Positions 7,859 through 15,840 of a stretch of 26,027 nt of DNA are shown piece after piece. The stretch covers positions 1-26,027 of the IMG/VR virus record IMGVR_UViG_3300031241_000146; one strand, 5' to 3'. Numbering within the stretch: position 1 is the first letter of the stretch; the number at the start of each line of letters is the position of its first letter. Under the pieces are notes generated by a model, which saw only the letters and a list, made by a program, of their open reading frames with translations, did not search any database and was not told where the DNA came from. Origin of the DNA: a virus. Both the position numbers and the translations under genes were made by a program.

Positions 7859-8407
7859 CTAGGCTGGCAACGGATTGGGCTCGCCCTCCCAATGCTTGTT
7901 GCCGGTCTGCAAGTCGGTTTTCAGGTCCCAAGAGCGCTCCTGCTTCAGCCGCTCTTCGACACACTTGGGAAACTCGCCTGCGATCTGGCGCGCGTCGTTG
8001 TCATGCACGGCGCGAAACATCCACTTGGCCCAACGCCACAGTTGCTGAGGCTGGAGGTTCTCATAGACCAAGGGCCGCTCGATGTCGAGCCGCCGGCCAA
8101 GCTGGTCGCGGAAAACGCGGGCGATCGCTTCCCCCGCGTCGTCCTTAAAGAGCGGGTCGAACACGCGCACGCTGCGGGCCTTGATATCGAGCGACACGCG
8201 ATAGCCGGGCAGTTCCTCCGGAGCGTGCGCGATCTTCGGATCGGTCCGCGCCTCGGGCGGCATGTGCTGGTTCTTCCGCCAGCGGCCGCGGCGCGTCTCT
8301 TCCATCGGCTCGATCAACACGTTGGCGTTGCCCGGCCGGGTGATCTGCGAAGTTTCCTTGTCGCGAATTTCGTCGCGATCCAGTTCGATGACAATGGGGT
8401 TGGCCAT
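7859..8407 (-). CDS. Unknown protein downstream of the major capsid gene
   Basis: A 182-residue soluble, charged protein (MANPIVIELDRDEIRDKETS...). No signal peptide, membrane segment or known catalytic motif is visible. The only tryptophan-rich patch is QLWRWAKWMF, near the centre. The ATG at 8407 has GGAG at 8416-8419 (minus strand), so the start is well supported. It directly follows the capsid gene, where phages encode head decoration or head-tail joining proteins, but I see no family signature and would not name it so. The stop TAG is followed at once by a GGCGATAGGCGAG repeat word. Confidence 0.75.
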   Translation of the reverse strand: MANPIVIELDRDEIRDKETSQITRPGNANVLIEPMEETRRGRWRKNQHMPPEARTDPKIAHAPEELPGYRVSLDIKARSVRVFDPLFKDDAGEAIARVFRDQLGRRLDIERPLVYENLQPQQLWRWAKWMFRAVHDNDARQIAGEFPKCVEERLKQERSWDLKTDLQTGNKHWEGEPNPLPA

Positions 8408-8467
8408 GGTTGTAGCTCCGGGATTGATGGGGTTCTAGGTTTTGGGCTTTAGGCAAGAACAGGAAAT

Positions 8468-8535
8468 CGCCACGAAAAACACGAAAAAGCGCGAAGAGAT
8501 GCAGAGTTTTTGTGCTCTTGGTGTTTTTTGCGGCC
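8468..8535. repeat. CACGAAA-word palindromic repeat between capsid and following gene
   Basis: CGCCACGAAAAACACGAAAA pairs imperfectly with TTTTTGTGCTCTTGGTGTTT and GCGGCC. Third copy of the family at 1422-1578 and 3526-3592. The 8602-8618 segment just before the capsid stop holds ACGCCTATCGCC of another word family. Confidence 0.75.
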
Positions 8536-8618
8536 AACGAATTGAATCGCGGTGGCCTTTGGCGAGCGGACAACTGGGACGATGAGAATATGCCCCGCGT
8601 CCGAACGCCTATCGCCTT

Positions 8619-10253
8619 CTAGTGCAAAGGCGCGTTGGTCATCAGCACCCAGGCGTTGGGGTCGATCACCTGGCCGGCCCAGCGGCTGCGGGCGGTGATC
8701 AACAGCTCGTTGGCCAGCCGCAGCGTCTTGCCGTCGTCGGTCACCGCCAGCTCCATCCCCTTGCGGCGCCACATGCGGTACTTGTCGATGCGGCCATAGC
8801 CGAAGCTCGCGGCGGCGATGCCGTTTTGCACCTTGAACGGCCGGTTGTAGAACATGTAGGCGTCGAGATCGTAGCCGAAGATCCGCCGTTGGTCGGTCGT
8901 GCTCACCGGAATCCCGCGCAACCGGAAATACTGTGAGTCGGCCGAGAGGAAAACCACCTTGTCGTTCTTGCCGCGGTACTGCTTGGGCAGCGCCTTGACC
9001 ATGTTCTCGATGTCACCCACCGTCCACGGCCCGGCCGTCGAGTTCTTGGCGCTGGCGGTGTTCGTGCCGGTCGTGTTCATGATGCCCAGCGGGTAGGTCG
9101 TGCCGTCGCCGATGGCCACGGCCTGGTCGAGCCATTGCAAAAGGGCCACCTGGTAGAGCTGAATGAAGGCGTCTTGCAGGCCGATCGGCGTGTCGGCCAG
9201 CATGTCACGCCCGATCGTCAGCGCGCCGGTCGCGTTAAAGACGTTCGACGTGATCACCGTCGACAGGCCGGCGGTGGTCTGCAAGCTGATCCCCGGCGAG
9301 TCGCCCTCGGCCGGGCCGGCCGCGATCGTCAGGTTGGCCAGGGTCGGCGTTTTCACCTGGTTGCTCGTGCCCAGTTCGCGCAGGTCGACCAGCGGAAACA
9401 ACTCGCCAAACAACAGCGGGTAAGTCACCAGGTCGACGTCGAAGAAGTAGGGCACCAGGTACGTGCCGCCGGAGGTCGAGTCGTCGAGGTAGGTCTTGCG
9501 CTGCGCCTCGCTGAGCGTTCTGGGCTGCGAGAAATACTGGGCGCCGTTGCCATCCTGGTAATCGCCCACCCACTGCCCCTTCTCGACCAGCTCCTGCAAC
9601 AAGTCGCGGTCGTGGTCTGAGAGCATGTGCTTCAGGCCGAGCTGGCCGAGCAGCTTGTGCTTGAGCCAAACGCCGCTCAAGGCCCTCTCGAGTTGACTCT
9701 GCTCGTAGGCCGGGCGGCCGTCGAACGTGACGTCCTGCCCGGCCAAGGGATGGTTGGTGGGCCGGCCGTCGAGTCCCTTGGCCGGGTAGACCTTGCGCCC
9801 CTTGGTCGAGTCGTACTGTTCGCTGGCATGCTTCACTCGCGGCTCGCCTGTGGCGGCCGCCGCGGCCGGGCCAAAAATCGCCGCCGGCTGCGTCGCCGAG
9901 TTCGCGCGCGTCCCCGCCGACGTTGCGGCGGCAACCAGTTCCGTCGCGGATTTCGCGGGCATTCCCGCCGCCGCCGAGCCCGTGACCTGGGCCGAATTCG
10001 TGACGATTTCGTCCGGCCGCGTGGCGCTGATTTCGAGCGCGGCGAGCCGTTTATCGAGCGCGGCGTCGATGAGGCCGGCCAGTTTGTCGAACGGGCTTTT
10101 CTTATCGGCCTTGGCGGTGGTGAGTTTGAGGTACTTCTTGCGCGAGAGCTCGCCTGAGGCCAGCTTTTCAGCCGCCAATTGCCGCAGCGCCTTTTTGTCG
10201 GCGCCGGAATCGAGGCCGAACTTTTCGATCAGAAACGCTTTCAGAGCGTTCAT
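8619..10253 (-). CDS. HK97-fold phage major capsid protein with N-terminal scaffold-like region
   Basis: A 544-residue protein and the main shell subunit of the phage head. The first 200 or so residues are charged and low in complexity (KKALRQLAAEKLASGELSRK), like the delta/scaffold domain that the prohead protease removes. The capsid domain follows: GGTYLVPYFFDVDL, LFPLVDLRELGTSN, LTIGRDMLADTPIG, LDQAVAIGDGTTYPLGIMN, VFLSADSQYFRLRG and the C-terminal ELLITARSRWAGQVIDPNAW. These are recognisable P-domain and E-loop blocks of the Phage_capsid family. The ATG at 10253 (MNALKAFLIEKFGL) has AAGGA at 10262-10266; the frame upstream is an extension. The protease gene lies just upstream, the standard order. 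No repeat insertion interrupts this gene. Confidence 0.93.
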   Translation of the reverse strand: MNALKAFLIEKFGLDSGADKKALRQLAAEKLASGELSRKKYLKLTTAKADKKSPFDKLAGLIDAALDKRLAALEISATRPDEIVTNSAQVTGSAAAGMPAKSATELVAAATSAGTRANSATQPAAIFGPAAAAATGEPRVKHASEQYDSTKGRKVYPAKGLDGRPTNHPLAGQDVTFDGRPAYEQSQLERALSGVWLKHKLLGQLGLKHMLSDHDRDLLQELVEKGQWVGDYQDGNGAQYFSQPRTLSEAQRKTYLDDSTSGGTYLVPYFFDVDLVTYPLLFGELFPLVDLRELGTSNQVKTPTLANLTIAAGPAEGDSPGISLQTTAGLSTVITSNVFNATGALTIGRDMLADTPIGLQDAFIQLYQVALLQWLDQAVAIGDGTTYPLGIMNTTGTNTASAKNSTAGPWTVGDIENMVKALPKQYRGKNDKVVFLSADSQYFRLRGIPVSTTDQRRIFGYDLDAYMFYNRPFKVQNGIAAASFGYGRIDKYRMWRRKGMELAVTDDGKTLRLANELLITARSRWAGQVIDPNAWVLMTNAPLH

Positions 10254-10298
10254 GGGTGGAATCCTTGTGGGGTTAAAAGCAGGGTGTGACAAGATCCG

Positions 10299-10322
10299 GA
10301 ATACCCGCGTAGCGGGTCGGCG
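10299..10322. repeat. ACCCGC-GCGGGT short palindrome
   Basis: TACCCGCGTAGCGGGTCGGC is one of at least five related hairpins in the window, with others near 16020-16048, 17770-17800, 21640-21665 and 23404-23439. It lies upstream of the capsid gene. Confidence 0.6.
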
Positions 10323-10371
10323 ATCGCCGATCCACCATTGCCGTACCCGACGATTGGTGCGCCGTTCGAGT

Positions 10372-10471
10372 GTGGCGAGCGGGGGGCGTGAGCCCCCTGT
10401 TGTCCAGTGTGTTCACCAAGGTGTGTCGTGTCCGCGGCGCAAACAGGAGGCTTACGCCCCCCGCTCGCCTG
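10372..10471. repeat. Inverted GGGGGGCGTAAGCCCCC element
   Basis: GGCGAGCGGGGGGCGTGAGC then CCCCTGTT on the left is inverted as AAACAGGAGGCTTACGCCCC then CCGCTCGCC on the right, with about 40 bases between. Each arm is also a local hairpin. It lies between the protease stop (10483) and the capsid start and fills that 229-base gap. Half copies lie at 17693-17722, 22280-22312 and 24489-24522. Confidence 0.85.
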
Positions 10472-10482
10472 AAGCTGCATGC

Positions 10483-12171
10483 TTACCGCCCGAACTCTGA
10501 AACGATCTCGGCCAGTGCGGCCGATTCGTCGTCGTGCTCGCGCTGCCGTTCGATCCGCGAAATGGCGCCGCGTACTTGCCGGCGGGTCTTGCCGAGCGCT
10601 CGCTCAAGCGCTTTGAGATCGTGCAGCTCGTTCGTGGCGGCGAACCGGCTCATGGCCATCGCAAATAGACCCGTCAAGCGGCCCTTGCAATTCGCCGCGA
10701 ACGACGTGGCCTCTTCAGTTCCTGGATCGGGCGCCATGCCGTTGGGCGCGCCGCTGCCGCCGTGGTTCATGTCGTCGTCGGGGTCGGCCGGCGGCTCCTG
10801 GTTCGCGCCGAGCACCGACTTGAGTTTCTTGATGGCCGTCTTGGCCATCGACTTGTGGCCCGGCGTCGATTGCTCGTGCGATTTGATCGCCCGGCCATGC
10901 GCGATCGCCTCCTGGATCACCGCCGCGTTTTCGGCCGATACCGCCCGGCCCGATTTGCCGCCCCGTTCATTGGCACGTCGATCGCTTTGCCGGCTTCCTT
11001 CGTTACTGCCACCGCTGGCGCCGTCGACGGTATAGGCGCTCATATCGTCCTGGCCGCCGCTATCGCCCCCGCTGTCGCCGGCACTGTCGAACAGTCCCTG
11101 GACACACCGGTAGCCTTTGTCGGCCAGGAGTACCACGTCGGGGTGCGCCTCGTCGTCGTTGGCGATGGCCTTAAAATTGGCGCCCGCCGCTTGCAGCCTT
11201 TTTTCGTTGGCCGCCGAGAACACGCGGCCGCTCTTGTAGGTTAGGCTTTCCAGCCTGACGGAGCCGCGGGTCGCGCATTCCAGCATCTCGTCCGAATGGA
11301 CGGCCTGGCGATGCAACGTCTTGTTTCTGGGTTTCATGGTTTCCATCAGATCCTGGTTGTGACCGTGCTCCTGGGTTACGTCGCCACTGCCGAGCTCACC
11401 ACTCACCACTCCACCACTCACCAAGATGGGCCTTGCCCTGAACATCGCCCCGGCCCAGGCCCTGACCAGCGGGTGATGCAGCTTTTCGCGGCTGAACTGG
11501 GTGATGACGGCGTCGGGGTTCGAGGGCACACTCACCAGCGAGACTTCGAGGATTTTGAACGCCGTGATGTGGAATCCGCTGAAAGCGTCCTTGGCGTCGA
11601 GCGGCTCGAACTCGTCGGGCAGAAAGCCGTGCGAGATGCGCAAGGCCCCATGCTCGGCCAACAGCGCCGCGTCTTGCCCCAGCGCCGTCGCGGCGATGGC
11701 GAAACTGCCCGCCAGGCTGGTCTTGGTTCGTTTCCCTTCCTTCAGCAGCCGGCCGATCGGCTCGGTGGTCAAGTGTTGCCACAACAGGGGCGCGGCCGGG
11801 TCGAGCTCGGCCCCCTTGGTTTCGAGCACGTCGCCGTCGCGGTCCTGCCGCGTGGTCGTGATCACGGCGGGAAACGTCGCGATGGTATGCGGCGGCAGTT
11901 GTGGCGTGGGCGTCCCGCCTGCCCGTTCCGAAGCAGGCGGGACGCCTGCGCCACAATCGCCGATCGTCATATCATCGGCGTGGTACACCAGGCGGCTCTC
12001 CGCCTCTTTAAGCATCGTGTTCCAGGCGTCGGTCGAGACATCGCCAAGGACCTTCGACGGGCAGACACCGCCCAGGCACGTGGTCAATTCGCGCAAAAAG
12101 GGCGCCGCGGTCGAGATACCCCGGTACGTCGTGCGCCCTCGGACGTTATTCAGGAGGTCTTGATAATTCAT
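10483..12171 (-). CDS. HK97-family prohead protease with long C-terminal extension
   Basis: A 562-residue predicted capsid-maturation serine protease. The S78-like core is at residues 98-225: FPAVITTTRQDRDGDVL, LLWQH (H133, candidate catalytic histidine), ISHGFLPDEFEPL, and EVSLVSVPSNPDA, where S214 is the candidate nucleophile. It is encoded just upstream of the capsid gene, as expected. Residues 72-92 (CGAGVPPASERAGGTP...) are a translated palindrome at 11899-11956, inserted before the catalytic core. Residues 250-263 (LVSGGVVSGELGSG) also look repeat-derived. The C-terminal half has an unusual KGYRCVQGLFD block, then an acidic Ser/Gly-rich linker and a helical end; it may act as scaffold. 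The ATG at 12171 has no clear ribosome site. Confidence 0.88.
   Translation of the reverse strand: MNYQDLLNNVRGRTTYRGISTAAPFLRELTTCLGGVCPSKVLGDVSTDAWNTMLKEAESRLVYHADDMTIGDCGAGVPPASERAGGTPTPQLPPHTIATFPAVITTTRQDRDGDVLETKGAELDPAAPLLWQHLTTEPIGRLLKEGKRTKTSLAGSFAIAATALGQDAALLAEHGALRISHGFLPDEFEPLDAKDAFSGFHITAFKILEVSLVSVPSNPDAVITQFSREKLHHPLVRAWAGAMFRARPILVSGGVVSGELGSGDVTQEHGHNQDLMETMKPRNKTLHRQAVHSDEMLECATRGSVRLESLTYKSGRVFSAANEKRLQAAGANFKAIANDDEAHPDVVLLADKGYRCVQGLFDSAGDSGGDSGGQDDMSAYTVDGASGGSNEGSRQSDRRANERGGKSGRAVSAENAAVIQEAIAHGRAIKSHEQSTPGHKSMAKTAIKKLKSVLGANQEPPADPDDDMNHGGSGAPNGMAPDPGTEEATSFAANCKGRLTGLFAMAMSRFAATNELHDLKALERALGKTRRQVRGAISRIERQREHDDESAALAEIVSEFGR
11899..11956. repeat. Near-perfect 58-bp palindrome in frame in the prohead protease
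   Basis: TTGTGGCGTGGGCGTCCCGC at the left is mirrored by GCGGGACGCCTGCGCCACAA at the right around GTTCCG. The arms differ at only a few positions. Read in frame it gives GAGVPPASERAGGTPTP. I recall similar GVPPA...AGGTP peptides in planctomycete proteins, which marks it as a mobile or dispersed repeat. Confidence 0.9.
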
Positions 12172-12183
12172 GTTTCGTCAGGA

Positions 12184-12437
12184 TTGTAGGGTGGGACAAG
12201 ACCGCCTTGGGCGGGCGACGGCCCACCAACAGTCGATGCGAGGTGTTCCTGCGTCTTTCCTCAATCTAGCGGCTCGTTGGCTTGGGACGGCGCGAGTTCA
12301 TTTCTCAGATTTGTACGGTGGGACGAGACCGCCTTGGGCGGGCGACGGCCCACCAATAGTCGATGCGAGATGTTTCAGCATCTTTCCGCAATCTAGCGGA
12401 TCGTTGGCTTGGAGCGGCGCGAGTCGTTCTCTCAACT
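12184..12437. repeat. Two tandem copies of a 127-bp unit plus a partial third
   Basis: TTGTAGGGTGGGACAAGACC at 12184 recurs as TTGTACGGTGGGACGAGACC at 12311, and the similarity runs through GTCGATGCGAG, CAATCTAGCGG and GTTGGCTTGG. A partial third copy at 12527-12570 keeps TCTTTCCGCAATCTAGCGGA and TGGCTTGGGACG. Each unit holds a GGTGGG...CCCACC hairpin. Upstream of the protease gene, in an 875-base non-coding gap (12172-13046). Confidence 0.85.
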
Positions 12438-12639
12438 GTCGCGGAAAAAAGGGGACACGCGGTGAGGGGGAGAACGAAGCAGTCAATGTCACTCCTCTTC
12501 TTCCCTGTCTTTCCGCTGGCTCGATCGTCTTTCCGCAATCTAGCGGACGCCTGGCTTGGGACGATGAGGACGCGGTGTTCGCGCCCGGTTGGCTCGGACG
12601 TCGCACGCGATCGCGCACATGCGTAGCACCGAAGGTGTG

Positions 12640-12945
12640 TCATTCGAAAGCCCAGGGCGAAACCCTGGGAACCGTCGCGATTAGACCCGTCGTCAGCCAC
12701 AATGGGGTGCAACTCGCAAACACCGTAACAAGTTTCGCCCCGTTGGGGCTGACGACATGATGGAGGGGACATCGTCCCAGGGTTTTACCCTGGGCTGTCG
12801 AATTCGGCCCCTTCGGGGCCGTCTGCGACATGGCCGCCGGCATCCTCGACCCCAACGGGGTCAAATTCCACAGCCTAGGGCGCAGCCCTAGGTTCGCGCC
12901 CAATCCAATGACAATTCACCCCAACGGGGTGACACCGTCGATTGT
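12640..12945. repeat. Array of short hairpin modules
   Basis: Consecutive small palindromes: CCCAGGGCGAAACCCTGGG, CCCCGTTGGGG, CCCAGGGTTTTACCCTGGG, CCCCTTCGGGG, ACCCCAACGGGGT, CCTAGGGCGCAGCCCTAGG and CACCCCAACGGGGTG. They are separated by 20-40 base spacers. The same modules are rearranged at 21718-22117 and 23709-24240. No gene is seen between 12172 and 13046. Confidence 0.85.
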
Positions 12946-13046
12946 CCCCGGCGCGCGGACACGATGTCGGTGGCGACTTCCGGTAATCCGTCCTTAACAT
13001 CGATGGGGCGCAACGCAAATCGACTCGAGACTCGCCGGCAGCCCAC

Positions 13047-14111
13047 TTACTGGTAGATATCGCAATTAGGCAATGCCCGCTGCAACTCGGCGATGCCAGC
13101 TTGCGTGACCTTGGTGTGGTAGATGCCGAGCCGTTCGAGCTTCTTCAAAAGCCGGAGATGTGCCAGGCCGGAGTCGGTGACTTGGGCCTCATCGACGTAG
13201 AGCACGCGCAGCTCAGTCAATTCACGAAGATGTGCCAAACCCGCGTCGGTGACCTCGTTGCAAAGGAGATGAAGCTCCCGCAATGATTTCAATCGCGCGA
13301 TTGGCGCCAAACCCGCGCCGGTGATTTCGCTTCCTTCGAGACTGAGCATCTCCAGTGACTTCAAGCGCTCCAGTTGCACGAGGCCGGTGTCGGTAACGCC
13401 TGGCCCAATTAGGTTCAGCTCAACGAGGGACTCTAGCCCCGCGATATCCGCCAATCCGCGGTCTCCAACCTCGCTGGCCATTATTCTGAGACGTCGGAGG
13501 TTCGTCATCCGGCCGATATGTCGAAGTCCGTTTGCACCGACCTCGCAAAGCAGGAGGTCAAGACCTTCGAGATTGGGCAAGCGCTCGATTGTCTCGACGA
13601 GGGCATCGGTTTTTTTGTCCGGCATGAACTCTATGCATCGTACGCCTGTCAGCGATGCGAGCAGTTCGACCTCAGTCGGTGTCAGCCGTTTGGCCTGGTC
13701 GATCTGCATCCAGAGACTTCGCAGGCTGCCGAGTTTCTTCACGTCGGTCAGAGCGAGGGAAAGAGAGTTCGGGTCTCGATGTTCCGGTGCCCACAGTTCC
13801 ACTCGATCAACGTTGGCGAAGTGATCGATATCCAGCCGGTCGAGCAGCCACTTGGGGACTGGGGGTTCATTGCGATTGTAGTTGATTCCATTATCGCCAA
13901 GCTGGTAGTCGTAAAACCATCGCCCACCCAGCTCCTTAATCGCAGCCAGCGCCGCCCGTTGCCGGTTGGTTGCCCGCACGTGCGCGGCCAACCAAACGCA
14001 CAGCACCGTCACGATCACAAACATCGTGGCGAGCGAAAACTGCGCCCAACTCCGCTTGGGTGTGAGCGCGGTCACGATCTTGGTGATGAGGTTGGCCATG
14101 AGCATCAGCAT
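13047..14111 (-). CDS. Membrane-anchored leucine-rich-repeat protein
   Basis: A 354-residue protein of planctomycete type. Residues 22-46 (WAQFSLATMFVIVTVLCVWL) form one membrane segment that recurs at the start of many planctomycete LRR proteins. Residues 190-350 hold about six LRR units of 24 residues with the pattern VTDAGLAHLRxLxxLRxLxL (for example TDTGLVQLERLKSLEMLSL). Predicted protein-binding, outside or at the membrane. It is not a phage head protein and appears to be host-type cargo between portal and protease. The start could be the ATG at 14111 or at 14099. The end (AGIAELQRALPNCDI) closely matches the broken copy at 24276-24413. Confidence 0.88.
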   Translation of the reverse strand: MLMLMANLITKIVTALTPKRSWAQFSLATMFVIVTVLCVWLAAHVRATNRQRAALAAIKELGGRWFYDYQLGDNGINYNRNEPPVPKWLLDRLDIDHFANVDRVELWAPEHRDPNSLSLALTDVKKLGSLRSLWMQIDQAKRLTPTEVELLASLTGVRCIEFMPDKKTDALVETIERLPNLEGLDLLLCEVGANGLRHIGRMTNLRRLRIMASEVGDRGLADIAGLESLVELNLIGPGVTDTGLVQLERLKSLEMLSLEGSEITGAGLAPIARLKSLRELHLLCNEVTDAGLAHLRELTELRVLYVDEAQVTDSGLAHLRLLKKLERLGIYHTKVTQAGIAELQRALPNCDIYQ

Positions 14112-14158
14112 CCCGCGCGGGCAGTTGTCGGGCAAGAGCGGATGTACGATGCCGGCAT

Positions 14159-14371
14159 GATGCCAGGGGCTCGCCCCCTGGAGATTCACGCTCGTTTCTA
14201 GACACGCACGCTCCCCGGATTTATTTGTTTACGTCGGTGTCGCCTCGCAGGCCGCCGGAGGCGGCCTGCGAGGCGACTCCCTCGACGGGCGACGCGAAAA
14301 AGAAAGGGAGGGCACCCGGCGTTGTTTCTAGCGGCCAACGTGAAACCTCCACCGGGCAAGCCGGTGGCATC
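14159..14371. repeat. Composite palindrome, copy 2 of 3
   Basis: The left arm GATGCCAGGGGCTCGCCCCC then TGGAGATTCACGCTCG pairs with the right CAACGTGAAACCTCC then ACCGGGCAAGCCGGTGGCATC. The inner hairpin at 14239-14277 has a perfect 18-base stem (GTCGCCTCGCAGGCCGCC) around a 3-base loop. Internal TTTCTAG marks lie at both sides. It fills the 351-base gap between the LRR and zinc-ribbon genes; nothing else is seen there. Confidence 0.88.
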
Positions 14372-14462
14372 TTGCAACCGCTCGCTGAATGGGTCGTTTG
14401 GCCGTAAATTAACAGCGCATGGCGTGTGCCTGCTACTTTGCGCTATCGGCGGGACGAGCGTC

Positions 14463-15026
14463 TCACTTTCGATCGGGCTTGGGTCGCCGCATTCCGCGGT
14501 CGCTGCCATTGTCCTCGAGCGAACGTGTGCCCAGCTTCTTGCCGCTACGCAGGTCGAATCCGCAGCCGACGCAAAGCACCGCGTTCTCCGCCAGCGTGTT
14601 GCCGCACTCGGGGCAGGTGTTCGCCGCGCTCTCGGCGGCGGCCGGGGTGAACGGCGTCACCACGGCCCTTGGCGCCGCGGCCTGCAAACCGTACTCCTCT
14701 TTGGGTGGAGGCGGAGCAGGCGCGGCAGCCGGCGCGACCCAGACGGCGCTCGACAGCGCGTACTCCGTTTCCGGCGCCGGCGGCACTGTCTCGCTTGGCA
14801 CTGTCTTACTCTTCACTGCCTCGCTTGGCGCCGCCGGTTGTGGGTTCGGCGGCCCGGACGCCACTATCGCCGCGGCCATCTCTTCGGCCGTCTGGGGCTT
14901 GTCTGTTGTTGCTTCGGCGGGGATCGTGAGCACGGCGCCGCAATGCGGGCATTTCGTGCGTTTTCCCGCCAGGTGATCGCCCGCGACAAGCTTTTTGCCG
15001 CACGCGCAGGTGACTTTCAAGGGCAT
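14463..15026 (-). CDS. Double zinc-ribbon protein with Ala/Pro-rich linker
   Basis: A 187-residue protein starting at the ATG at 15026 (MPLKVTCACGKKL). The N-terminal ribbon uses C7, C9, C26 and C29 (CAC, then CPHCGAVL). A long Ala/Pro-rich linker follows, and a second ribbon lies near the end (CPECGNTL, then CVGCGFDLRSGKK). This layout is common in planctomycete hypothetical proteins; the role is unknown. Longer upstream starts have no support. No ribosome site is evident. Like the LRR gene beside it, it looks like host-type sequence lodged in the head module. Confidence 0.82.
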   Translation of the reverse strand: MPLKVTCACGKKLVAGDHLAGKRTKCPHCGAVLTIPAEATTDKPQTAEEMAAAIVASGPPNPQPAAPSEAVKSKTVPSETVPPAPETEYALSSAVWVAPAAAPAPPPPKEEYGLQAAAPRAVVTPFTPAAAESAANTCPECGNTLAENAVLCVGCGFDLRSGKKLGTRSLEDNGSDRGMRRPKPDRK

Positions 15027-15154
15027 CGTGCTATCGCGAAAAAAAGACCGATCGATTCGGCAACCTTCTTGTCTGACTGTAACCCCGCATGACGTAAACC
15101 GCAATGGTTTTGAGCCCACGCTACATCATCGCCACTCGGAACGCTGACGACGAT

Positions 15155-15234
15155 TAGCCACAGAGGTCACCGAGAGTATTCGGCCCATTCGTCCTGTACG
15201 TTTTTCTCCGTATCCTCTGGGTTCTCTGTGGCTA
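15155..15234. repeat. CACAGAG-word palindromic repeat
   Basis: TAGCCACAGAGGTCACCGAG at 15155 pairs with CTCTGGGTTCTCTGTGGCTA ending at 15234. It lies 3' of the small coiled-coil gene that ends at 15266. Confidence 0.8.
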
Positions 15235-15265
15235 TGTTCCTGATGACCTTCAATTGGGATCAACC

Positions 15266-15631
15266 CTAACAGACCGAGCGCGCGGCGGCCTCGATGCGCG
15301 CTCTTTGGTCGTCTGGCGGCTCGCCGGCAGCGGACTGCCCGGCCATTTCGTGAAGGCGCAGCCGCAAGACTTCTAATTGCTGCTTGAGCCGCTCGTTCTC
15401 ATCGGCCCGGTCCTGGCACTCGCTGATCAATGCCGCGATCTCGTGCTGCCGCGCGCCATATTCTGCCAGGAGCCAGAATACCGCCTCGGGCGGCAGCACG
15501 CCGCCCCTCTCGCGGGCAAGCGCGCCGAGCTCGGCCAGGTCCCACAGCTCGTTGTGCAGTTGGCTGGCCGCGGTCGCGGCCAGCGGGCAGTGTCTTGGTA
15601 TATCGTGCGGTCGGTGCATCACGTTGGTCAT
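15266..15631 (-). CDS. Small coiled-coil protein of unknown function
   Basis: A 121-residue protein. Residues 50-105 form a predicted amphipathic helix or coiled coil (ENERLKQQLEVLRLRLHEMAG). No membrane segment or catalytic motif is seen. The ATG at 15631 has AAGGA at 15640-15644 on the minus strand, a good ribosome site. It is the first complete gene after the portal and may be a head-morphogenesis factor by position only. Its sequence does not identify it. Confidence 0.75.
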   Translation of the reverse strand: MTNVMHRPHDIPRHCPLAATAASQLHNELWDLAELGALARERGGVLPPEAVFWLLAEYGARQHEIAALISECQDRADENERLKQQLEVLRLRLHEMAGQSAAGEPPDDQRARIEAAARSVC

Positions 15632-15655
15632 GTCAGCGGTCCTTGATAGAGTTTC

Positions 15656-15840
15656 GATGCCAGGGGCTTGATCCCTGGAGATTCACGCTCGTTTCTAGAC
15701 AAAGGCCATCCAATTGACCTGTGTCGTCCGTGTCGCCTCGCAGGCCGCCGAAGGCAGTCTGCGAGGCGACACGGACGAAGGGAGTGCGGCCGGGCTCGAT
15801 CTAGATGCCAACGTGAAACTCCAGGGGGCAAGCCCCTGGC
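15656..15840. repeat. Composite palindrome, copy 3 of 3
   Basis: GATGCCAGGGGCTTGATCCC then TGGAGATTCACGCTCGTTTC on the left, and CAACGTGAAACTCCAGGGGG then CAAGCCCCTGGC on the right. The inner hairpin at 15726-15776 (GTCCGTGTCGCCTCGCAGGC...) shares its stem sequence with copy 2. The final GGCATC of the arm is replaced by the start of a 42-bp tandem repeat. Confidence 0.88.

Noticed and set aside
14239-14277. Rho-independent terminator at the perfect 18-bp stem
   Set aside because: No T-run follows on either strand, and the hairpin is part of a dispersed composite repeat.
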